Shown here: positions 24,325-31,769 of the stretch, one piece after another
Layout: every line of letters begins with the position of its first letter
How positions within the stretch are numbered: the stretch's first letter is position 1
Source: an uncultured Bacteroides sp.
Lineage (GTDB): Bacteria; Bacteroidota; Bacteroidia; Bacteroidales; Bacteroidaceae
Reading direction: 5' to 3'
Assembly: GCF_959029255.1 (NCBI RefSeq)
Contig: NZ_CAUFUE010000021.1
Coordinates: 1 to 64,000 of the forward strand
DNA length: 64,000 nucleotides
Position numbers and translations under genes: made by a program
Notes under the pieces: generated by a model
Told to the model about the DNA's origin: nothing
The model's database searches: none
What the model saw: the letters and a program-made list of their open reading frames with translations, nothing else

Positions 24325-26184
24325 TTAGTTTAAGCTGCTCGGCCAACCTTCCGTTTGAGTCAGAGTGTAACCTCTGCTTTTGTAATCGTCAATCTGGTTG
24401 ATGCCGATAGGTGAAAGGTACGGATTGACATTGGCGACATTCAAGAACGGCAGTCTGCCTAAATTCTGTTCGGGATAGAAGAAGCCCTTCATTTTGGCGT
24501 CATTGCTCCCATCATATACCGTGAATTTTCCGTCCCAACCCATTACTCTGATTTTTCCTTTGTTTTCGTCTTTCAGTTCGCTTGGCACTTCATCCTTGAA
24601 GTTAACCCATGTACCCACTAACAAATCTTTGTTTTTATCGGTATCCATGTATTCCAATTTTTTCCAACGTCTCAAGTCGACGATACGTGAGAATTCGAAT
24701 GCGAATTCCATTCTCCGTTCACGTCTGATTTCCCAAAGCAGGGGTGATACGCCGGGGTCTCTGTCAGGGTCTTCGGGGAGGGCGTCCAGAGCCATGTCTG
24801 CTGTCTTGGTGACTCCTAAAGCTTTAGCTTCTTCTGCTATCGGTCTGTTACGGATTTTATTGATGGATGCATCTATATCGGGCTGGGAAACGGCTGCTCC
24901 CCCCAATGTGGCAAGTTCGGCTTTAGCTTCAATCCAGTTCAGCAGAACTTCCGCATAACGAATTACCGGGTAACCGGTTGTATTCTTTTCGCCTTGGAAT
25001 TCGGGTGCGGGCGAACCTCCGGTTTCAAGATAACTCAAGGCGCTGCGGGGGATGAATTTGGTGATATACAGATAGCAGCTTTTGGCTCTTGGAGTCGGCT
25101 TGTTGTAGAAACTGGCTTCAAAGCGCGAATCTCTTGTTTTAATCAAATTGCTAAGGGTGAAGTCATTGGCATTTTCCACACCGGAAGTCTGCCAATCTTT
25201 GCCGTCCGTGCAAATAAATGCTTTTATCAAATCTAAGTTCGGACCTACATCAGTGGGGTCGTTCATATTGCACGTCGATGCGATGGAATGTGTTATATTC
25301 TTGTCCGCATCATACTTACGATACAAGATGCAATCTTTATTGCCGCTTGTTGAACCGAACAAGGAACGGAAATCCGTTACAATATCATATTTCCCACTGC
25401 TCATCACGATATCAGCCGCTGCAATCGCCTGTTCAAAAAACTTCTTGGCGCGCTCGTTATTCTTATAATAATATTTCTGCCAGCTTGCTTCAAACAATGC
25501 CCATCTTGAAACAAAGGCGGCTACCACATAGCGATTGACATATTGCGCGTCTCCATCACTCAAACGGACATTTTTCATCGCATAGTCAAAGTCATTGTAC
25601 ACGGCATCCATCACTTCGTTTCTCGGAGTACGGTCTTTGTACAACCCGTCCTTATCCGTATTCTTCACTTCTGTATCGTAATAGGGAACATCACCGAAGA
25701 CATTTACCAGGCGGGCATATTCCAGTCCTCGGAAGAAACGTCCGATACCTGTCCAATGGGCATATTGTTCTTCGGTCAGTATATCCGACATTAAACCGGA
25801 AATGCGGTCGAGCATGATATTGGCTTTTCTGACCCAGGCAAAGTTCCAGGTGGGGCCGGTGAACTGGCTTTGCCACATGATGTCAAGGCTTGTACTTCCT
25901 TTGGAGGAGGGAACCGAACGGTCGAACTGGGTTTGAGTAGATAATCTTACGGCATCATCATTGAATGTATAATTGGCATTAGGCGCGTATGTCGTTGTGT
26001 ATTTTACTCCATAGCCCACAAAGAAGTTTGAATAGAAAGCGTTGGCGTATAAGCGCACTCTATCTTCGTTGGTCCAATAAGCATCGTCTTCAGCGGTAGT
26101 CAATGACGGGCGGTCGAGCACGTCATTGCAGTTCGTGAACAATAAAGCGATACCGGCTAAAATTATAAATATTCTTAGTTTCAT
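24325..26184 (-). CDS. SusD-type outer-membrane lipoprotein 1 (RagB/SusD)
   Basis: 619-residue SusD homologue. The lipobox lies at LLFTNC (Cys19) followed by NDVLDRPSLTT, the usual start of mature SusD proteins. TPR-like helices are spread through the chain, and the C-terminal signature IRRERRMEFAFEFSRIVDLR (near 494-513) is clear. It forms the surface lid of the SusC1 transporter and binds the glycan before import. It is 13 bp downstream of susC1, consistent with a two-gene unit. Ligand unknown. The amount of sequence difference from SusD2 at 34720-36423 suggests the two pairs take different substrates. Confidence 0.93.
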   Translation of the reverse strand: MKLRIFIILAGIALLFTNCNDVLDRPSLTTAEDDAYWTNEDRVRLYANAFYSNFFVGYGVKYTTTYAPNANYTFNDDAVRLSTQTQFDRSVPSSKGSTSLDIMWQSQFTGPTWNFAWVRKANIMLDRISGLMSDILTEEQYAHWTGIGRFFRGLEYARLVNVFGDVPYYDTEVKNTDKDGLYKDRTPRNEVMDAVYNDFDYAMKNVRLSDGDAQYVNRYVVAAFVSRWALFEASWQKYYYKNNERAKKFFEQAIAAADIVMSSGKYDIVTDFRSLFGSTSGNKDCILYRKYDADKNITHSIASTCNMNDPTDVGPNLDLIKAFICTDGKDWQTSGVENANDFTLSNLIKTRDSRFEASFYNKPTPRAKSCYLYITKFIPRSALSYLETGGSPAPEFQGEKNTTGYPVIRYAEVLLNWIEAKAELATLGGAAVSQPDIDASINKIRNRPIAEEAKALGVTKTADMALDALPEDPDRDPGVSPLLWEIRRERRMEFAFEFSRIVDLRRWKKLEYMDTDKNKDLLVGTWVNFKDEVPSELKDENKGKIRVMGWDGKFTVYDGSNDAKMKGFFYPEQNLGRLPFLNVANVNPYLSPIGINQIDDYKSRGYTLTQTEGWPSSLN

Positions 26185-26197
26185 AATTAATTCTATT

Positions 26198-29100
26198 TTA
26201 GAAGGTTAATTGAACACCGCATGATATACTCTTGAATACCGGTGTACCTGTACCGGTGCGTCCAAGGTTATACTCTGTATCTGTTCTGAACATGGAGTAT
26301 CCGGATATAGCTTCAGGGTCAATCGGCAATCCGTTTAATTTATCGAAAGTGAAGAAGTTTTCCAATGACATATAAACTCTGGCTTTGGATATGTATATCT
26401 TGGATAAGATATTGGCAGGCACGGTATATCCCAAGGTAATGTTCTTAATTCTCAGATAGGACATGTCCAGCAAATAGCGGGACTGTTTCTGCATGCTGAA
26501 TCCCGTGTCACTGCCTCCCAGGTTCCATGCTCTGGGGTAGAAAGCGTCGGTACGTTCTTCGGTCCAGTAGTCGGTGGTGAAAGTCTTCGGCAGCGCTCCT
26601 TCTTTGGCATTGTAACCCGGAATAGCTAACTGGCCTTTACCCCAGATTTGGCGTTTGCCGATGCCCTGGAAGAATACGGATACATCAAAGCCTTTGTAAT
26701 CTGCTCCTAGGCGGAAACTGTATTCATAGCGGGGAGTAGTGTTGCCGATTACAGTCTGGTCGCCGGGATCGCCATTTGTACTGGTTCCCGGAGTGATATA
26801 ACCGTCTCCGTTCAAGTCTACGAACTTGACGTCACCGGGAGCGAAAATCAGTTTGTTTCCGTCTTCATAGTGTACTTGATATACGGGGTATTTGGAAGTT
26901 TGCTGGTTGGTGGTGCGGGCTGTTCCGTTATAAATAACGATTACTTTCTGTATTTGTCCGTCTTCGCCATATACGAAATCTTCTTTCTGGAATAGTCTGT
27001 CTGTGACAAAGCCGTAAATATCTCCATAACGTCTTCCTGTGGAGTAAGTAGTACCCAATTTGCGGTCTTCCCACGGAGTCAGGTAGTCGGCACCTCTCGT
27101 GATGTAGGTGGTGGCGTCTGATATGGATGCCATGGCATTAATACCCAGTCCGTTGGCAAAGCGGTGGTTGAAGTCGGCAGACAATTCCCATCCTTTGGTT
27201 CGCAAACTACCATAGTTACCTTTGGGAGCAGTGGCGCCAAGAGTTACAGGCAAACTTTCTCCCTCTATAATCATGTTTTTCGTATCGCGCCGATACCAGT
27301 CGAAGGTAAATCCTAATTTGTTGTTGAAGAATCTGAGGTCGACACCGAAATCGAGTGTCTCGATTTCTTGCCAGCTAATGTCGTTATCAACCAGTGATGG
27401 CGTGCCGAACAGGGGCATTTTGTTTCCGCTTCCATCCAACCAGGATGATTGTCCGTTTTCCAGTACCGATTTATACAGGGTGTTTGAAACCGTTTGGTCG
27501 CCGATGCTACCCCATGAAGCTCTGAATTTACCGAAACTTAGGATGTTGTTAATCGGTTCCATGAACTTCTCATTGGTGAATACCCAACCGGCTGAGAAAG
27601 AGGGGAACCACTTCCATTGCAGGTTTTTGGGGAACTTGGATGAACCGTCACGGCGTAAGTTGGCTTCAATGAAGTATCTGTCCTCAAAAGCATAATTAAT
27701 ACGTCCGAAGAAACCTAACTGAGCCTCCCAGTTACGGTCTCCCTCTATGAACTGGTCACCGGACGCCAATGGGAACTGCGGATTTGTTATGTCAATCAGA
27801 TTGGTCTTCCAGCCTTTATATGAATTCCATTTGTTGGTTACTCTGTTCATACCTACCATGAACTTGAAAGCATGTTCTTTATGTGAACCCAACTGCAAGT
27901 TGTATGTAGTATAAATGTTGAAGGTATTGTTGTCTACAGACTTACCATTTTGCCCTACCTGACTGGCTCCGGGACCGGAACTGTTGTAATATTTTTCCAC
28001 AGGGAAACGGTATGCGGGCATGCCGTCGGTTTCCACTCTTTCGCCCAATTCATTGACATACACCTGGCTGCCGTTTTCTATCCAGGCATTGGGTGCGTAC
28101 CATGTGGCACCGGCTTCATATTGTATTACCGAAGAATTTGTTTCAGTCGTTTGTCTGTCATACGTATAGTCGAATTTGACATCCCAATTCTTGGTAAGGT
28201 TCAGTGTAAATCCTAAGTTGATGTTATAGTATTTGTTCTGCAAGTTATCCGTATTGGCGGCTGCCATTTCATAAGTCGGCTCTTTCAGCGGGTTGCCATT
28301 TTCCGTGACACCTATCGGGAATAGCGGACTCCACCGATATAAATAAAGCCAAGGGTCGGCTGCCGTATTCCCGATACCGGGATAACGCTTGTTTCTATCA
28401 GAGTAAATAGAACTGGCTCTTACGGTAATATACTTATTCAGCTCGGATGTTACGCTTACTGAAGCATTATATCGTTTGAAGTCATCTACTTTGGCTGTTT
28501 TGGACATACCACTTTGATCCAGGTAGCCCAAGCCAATGTTATAGCTTGTCTTTCCGCTTTTACCGTTTACTGACAGGTTGTGGCTCATAGTCGGTGCCCA
28601 ATTTCTAATCATTGCTTTGGCACCGTCGTAAAGCCTGTAACCATACTTGTCTTTCCCGTCATAGTACCAGTCACGACCGTATACCACCGGGTCATTCCAT
28701 TTTACTTTTCCGCCGTATGTCTGTTGCCATGCGATGGCTTTTTCCAGGCTCTCCGGGCTGACACGCCAGAACCCTCCGGCAGGCATTGGCTCTCCTCTGT
28801 TTATCTGAGCATCCAAAGTGTATTGCAAGGCTTCGATACCACCAATCTCAATTTTCTTGGCAGGGTCTTGCCAAGAGAAGTTGTTAGAGTAACTTATCTC
28901 GAACTTGTCACTTTGTGTTCCCGTTTTAGTGGTTATCAAAATAACACCAAAGGCTGCTTTTGAACCATAAATAGAAGATGAAGCGGCATCTTTCAATACC
29001 GAAATTGATTGAACGTCATTGGGGTTCACCATCTGGATGCTTGGAATCTCTACATTGTCCAATAATATAAGCGGGGTGTTCTTACCGGAGATAGAACCTA

Positions 29101-29683
29101 TCTGGCCACGAATTTTAATCAAAGGGTCTGAACCGATTTCACCTGTAGGAATTGTAATATTGACACCTGCTACAGAACCTTGCAGTCCACGGCCGATATC
29201 TGCAATGGGGCGGCTATCCAGTGTCTTGTTTACGTCGACAGTCGCTACCGCTCCCGTCAGATTGGCTTTCTTTTGTGTTCCATAACCAACGACCACGACT
29301 TCAGATAGCATTTCACTGTCTTCTTTCAAAACAATTTTCATTGTTTTGGCAGCCTTTACTTCCTGCGTCTGATAGCCTACAAAAGAAATCTTCAAAATTG
29401 CTCCCGGCTTTACATTCAATGTAAATTTACCGTCAATATTGGTAATACTACCATTGGTAGTCCCTTTTTCTACGACACTGGCTCCAATAACCGGTTCGCC
29501 ATTTGTGTCTACCACTAAACCGCTGACAGATTGGCTTTGGAGTTGTTCTGTCACTCCTAAAGAACTGTCGGTATTTGCTTGGGTAGCCATCACATTGCCA
29601 CTACCTAAGAACAATGCACTGATTGCCACCGCTGTGAGGAACTTGCTGTTCGCCAGTCCTCGCTTTTTGCGATCTTCATTCAT
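26198..29683 (-). CDS. SusC-type TonB-dependent outer-membrane transporter 1
   Basis: 1161 residues. After an export signal (about 1-34) comes a carboxypeptidase-regulatory-like domain (VSGLVVDTNGEPVIGASV onward, about 53-125), the TonB-box-like EVVVVGYG (near 128-135), the plug domain ending SISVLKDAASSSIYGSKAAF, and a 22-strand barrel closing with GVQLTF. It imports oligosaccharides with SusD1, powered by TonB. Its first 155 residues match SusC2 at about four in five positions, whereas the barrels differ strongly. The 5' leader is also shared with susC2. No anti-sigma or sensor gene lies beside it, so regulation may work through the leader. Confidence 0.95.
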   Translation of the reverse strand: MNEDRKKRGLANSKFLTAVAISALFLGSGNVMATQANTDSSLGVTEQLQSQSVSGLVVDTNGEPVIGASVVEKGTTNGSITNIDGKFTLNVKPGAILKISFVGYQTQEVKAAKTMKIVLKEDSEMLSEVVVVGYGTQKKANLTGAVATVDVNKTLDSRPIADIGRGLQGSVAGVNITIPTGEIGSDPLIKIRGQIGSISGKNTPLILLDNVEIPSIQMVNPNDVQSISVLKDAASSSIYGSKAAFGVILITTKTGTQSDKFEISYSNNFSWQDPAKKIEIGGIEALQYTLDAQINRGEPMPAGGFWRVSPESLEKAIAWQQTYGGKVKWNDPVVYGRDWYYDGKDKYGYRLYDGAKAMIRNWAPTMSHNLSVNGKSGKTSYNIGLGYLDQSGMSKTAKVDDFKRYNASVSVTSELNKYITVRASSIYSDRNKRYPGIGNTAADPWLYLYRWSPLFPIGVTENGNPLKEPTYEMAAANTDNLQNKYYNINLGFTLNLTKNWDVKFDYTYDRQTTETNSSVIQYEAGATWYAPNAWIENGSQVYVNELGERVETDGMPAYRFPVEKYYNSSGPGASQVGQNGKSVDNNTFNIYTTYNLQLGSHKEHAFKFMVGMNRVTNKWNSYKGWKTNLIDITNPQFPLASGDQFIEGDRNWEAQLGFFGRINYAFEDRYFIEANLRRDGSSKFPKNLQWKWFPSFSAGWVFTNEKFMEPINNILSFGKFRASWGSIGDQTVSNTLYKSVLENGQSSWLDGSGNKMPLFGTPSLVDNDISWQEIETLDFGVDLRFFNNKLGFTFDWYRRDTKNMIIEGESLPVTLGATAPKGNYGSLRTKGWELSADFNHRFANGLGINAMASISDATTYITRGADYLTPWEDRKLGTTYSTGRRYGDIYGFVTDRLFQKEDFVYGEDGQIQKVIVIYNGTARTTNQQTSKYPVYQVHYEDGNKLIFAPGDVKFVDLNGDGYITPGTSTNGDPGDQTVIGNTTPRYEYSFRLGADYKGFDVSVFFQGIGKRQIWGKGQLAIPGYNAKEGALPKTFTTDYWTEERTDAFYPRAWNLGGSDTGFSMQKQSRYLLDMSYLRIKNITLGYTVPANILSKIYISKARVYMSLENFFTFDKLNGLPIDPEAISGYSMFRTDTEYNLGRTGTGTPVFKSISCGVQLTF

Positions 29684-29874
29684 AAATGATTGATGATTTT
29701 ATTGTTAATTAAAATAGGTTTCTCTAAAAAATAGGGTAAGGATAGATTAATAGGGGAATAGGTTTAGAATTTCCCTTTTAGGTTCTTTCATTGTTCCATA
29801 GGCGTTTCTCTATTTAAAGGTTTATAACTTTTATATTATATCTCTTTTATTGTTGTTCTAGTTCCTCAAGAACT
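29219..29874 (-). repeat. Inverted homology arm A (susC1 leader and N-terminus)
   Basis: From the palindrome at 29860-29874 through the first 155 codons of susC1, this stretch is homologous to 31111-31769 in inverted orientation. Matching leader blocks include GTTATAAA, GCCTATGGA, ATGAAAGA and TTAATTAACA at similar spacing. The protein-coding part is about four-fifths identical at the amino-acid level. Confidence 0.75.
29860..29874. promoter_or_regulatory. Leader palindrome AGTTC-N5-GAACT, susC1
   Basis: AGTTCCTCAAGAACT, with 5-bp arms around an odd centre, lies 177 bp before the susC1 ATG. The same element (opposite strand) lies 180 bp before susC2. Position within the likely transcript suggests a regulatory RNA stem or an operator. 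Confidence 0.6.
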
Positions 29875-29993
29875 TAGTATATATTGATTTATTTAAATTA
29901 AATCCAGTCGAGGACTTAACTTTATTGACTATTTTAAGAGATAAAGTTTGTTATTAACAAAGGTGTTAATGTTTCTTTCGAATTTCAACGTAA

Positions 29994-30001
29994 CAAAGAT
30001 A
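29994..30001 (-). promoter_or_regulatory. -7 box TATCTTTG for susC1
   Basis: Minus strand TATCTTTG fits TAnnTTTG, with a TTCTTG stretch about 16 bp upstream as a possible weak -33 element. It would give a leader of about 300 nt before susC1. Confidence 0.5.
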
Positions 30002-30103
30002 TATTATTATTCAATATCAAGAACATTTCTTTGCATATATTTAACTTTATATTTATAGATTTGCAATTGGTAAGTATTTATACCTTATTAAATATAAAGT
30101 CAT

Positions 30104-30952
30104 TTAAGGCTCTTCAATATTTAAAGAGTGGAACTCAATGAGCCCTGCCATTGGAGTTTCTTCAATAACAGCCAGTTCTATTCCAAATTCTCCGGCAACT
30201 TGTCGAAGAATGTTGGCATAGCTAAATGCTAATGAGCCTACAAATCGAATAGGATAATTCTTATAATCATACTGGCAAACATTTCTCGTGAAGAAACTAC
30301 GTAAGTTGTTTGTTATCAAATCATAAACATAATCATCATTCGTATAATCAGCCAAAAAATAAGAAATGGTAGAAAGAAAACGATTAGGAAAAGGTCTATT
30401 ATAAACAGATTCCATTACTTCGTTAGGACTGATGCGGAATTTTTCAAAGAAATCCGCCATTATATCTTTAGGTGCAAGACCTTTCAAAACATCAGACAAA
30501 AACATTTTTCCTAATACAGCGCCACTACCTTCATCACCCAAAATATAACCGCCGGCCTTTACATTCTTAACAATAATCTTACCATCATAGAAGCATGAGT
30601 TAGAGCCTGTGCCCAAGATACAAGCAATGCCGGCCTCACATTTAAACAATCCTCGAGCTGCAGCGAGAAGGTCACTTTCTACCTGAATAGGTGTTTTGAA
30701 TTGTGCGACTAAGGATGCTCCCAATACATTCTTCTTTTCGTAAGATGTACATCCGGCACCATAATAGTATACCTGCTCTAATTTTTTTTTGAAAAAAACT
30801 TCCGGCAAACCTAAACGTACGCTCCGACTGATTTCCCTCCGTGTTTGAAAGAAAGGATTTAAACCTTCAGTAAAAGCACGCTGAATCAAATGATTGTCTT
30901 CAACCAAAGCCCATTCAGTTCTTGTTGAACCACTCTCCGCAATCAGTTTCAT
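30104..30952 (-). CDS. Second BadF/BadG-family amino-sugar kinase
   Basis: 282 residues, paralogue of the kinase at 951-1796. All nucleotide- and sugar-binding motifs are kept: IAESGSTRTEWALV (4-17), YYYGAGC, DLLAAARGLF, GTGSNSCFYDG and YILGDEGSGAVLGKMF. It therefore looks active and not a decaying copy. It lies alone between two SusC/SusD pairs, on the strand of susC1, with its own -7 box at 30978-30985. Possible split of labour: one kinase for MurNAc, the other for GlcNAc or another N-acetyl-hexosamine imported by this locus. The substrate is inference only. Confidence 0.87.
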   Translation of the reverse strand: MKLIAESGSTRTEWALVEDNHLIQRAFTEGLNPFFQTRREISRSVRLGLPEVFFKKKLEQVYYYGAGCTSYEKKNVLGASLVAQFKTPIQVESDLLAAARGLFKCEAGIACILGTGSNSCFYDGKIIVKNVKAGGYILGDEGSGAVLGKMFLSDVLKGLAPKDIMADFFEKFRISPNEVMESVYNRPFPNRFLSTISYFLADYTNDDYVYDLITNNLRSFFTRNVCQYDYKNYPIRFVGSLAFSYANILRQVAGEFGIELAVIEETPMAGLIEFHSLNIEEP

Positions 30953-30977
30953 AGGTAGTTAGTTTTAGAATTGGATA

Positions 30978-30985
30978 CAAATATA
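30978..30985 (-). promoter_or_regulatory. -7 box TATATTTG for the second kinase
   Basis: Minus strand TATATTTG fits TAnnTTTG and lies 25 bp before the ATG of the kinase gene. The -33 TTTG is not clear. Confidence 0.55.
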
Positions 30986-31015
30986 TTGTTTTTTTTAATC
31001 TTTCAGCGATTATTC

Positions 31016-31045
31016 TTTGAAAAGTTTGTTCGTTAGTGATATTTG
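31016..31045 (+). promoter_or_regulatory. Candidate susC2 promoter
   Basis: TTTG at 31016-31019, then 18 bp, then GATATTTG at 31038-31045 (seven of eight to TAnnTTTG). It would start a transcript about 60 nt before the leader palindrome. Confidence 0.4.
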
Positions 31046-31110
31046 GACCGTGATAAACTCCTATTATTCTCGGAAAAAGAAAATATTGCATCTATATAAA
31101 AATGAAGCAA

Positions 31111-31125
31111 AGTTCTTGAGGAACT
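31111..31125. promoter_or_regulatory. Leader palindrome AGTTC-N5-GAACT, susC2
   Basis: AGTTCTTGAGGAACT, 180 bp before the susC2 ATG; it is the same element as at 29860-29874, each read in the sense of its susC gene. Confidence 0.6.
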
Positions 31126-31769
31126 TAGTTTTATAGCTTAGAAATAGAGATAATATATTAGTTATAAATCTTTTAATTGACAAAATGCCTATGGAAAAAT
31201 GAAAGAGCCCTCTAGAGGAGATAATTCTATCCCCAATTAATCTTATTCTGTTTCAGGTTTCTTTGAGAAATCTATTTAATTAACATATAAATCATCAACT
31301 ATCTATGAATGGAGATTGCAAAAAAAGAGGATTGGTAAATAATAAATTCCTCGCGGCAGTGGCTATCAGTACACTGCTATTAGGTAGCGGTAATGTAATG
31401 GCTATCAGTACCGCTTCAGATAATTCTTTGGGAGTGACCGAGCAGATGCAGATGCAAACTGTAACCGGCTTGGTAGTAGATTCAAATGACGACCCTGTCA
31501 TAGGGGCCAGTGTCGTTGAAAAAGGAACCACCAATGGTATCGTTACGGATTTAGATGGAAAATTTACATTGAATGTAAAACCCGGAGCAATGCTTAAAAT
31601 TTCGTTTGTGGGTTATCAGACACAAGAAATAAAGGCTGCCAAAACGATGAAAATCGTATTGAAGGAAGATACTGAATTGTTGGATGAAGTAGTGGTAGTG
31701 GGATATGGCATACAGAAAAAAGCGAACTTGACAGGAGCTGTTTCTACTGTAGATTTGAACAAGACCATG
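31111..31769 (+). repeat. Inverted homology arm B (susC2 leader and N-terminus)
   Basis: Homologous to 29219-29874 in inverted orientation, covering the leader from the palindrome on and the first 155 codons of susC2. The two arms bracket a 1.2-kb segment with the second kinase gene. Confidence 0.75.

Larger units (their letters stand above)
29684..30103. other. SusC1 leader and promoter region
   Basis: About 420 bp without a gene. The left part is the conserved susC1 5' leader; the right part, AT-rich, carries the candidate -7 box at 29994-30001 and ends at the stop of the second kinase gene. No small ORF with convincing features was seen. Confidence 0.75.
30953..31304. other. Divergent control region of kinase 2 and susC2
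   Basis: 352 bp without a gene, between divergently transcribed genes. It contains the kinase -7 box (30978-30985), a candidate susC2 promoter (31016-31045), the leader palindrome (31111-31125) and the rest of the conserved susC leader. Confidence 0.75.
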
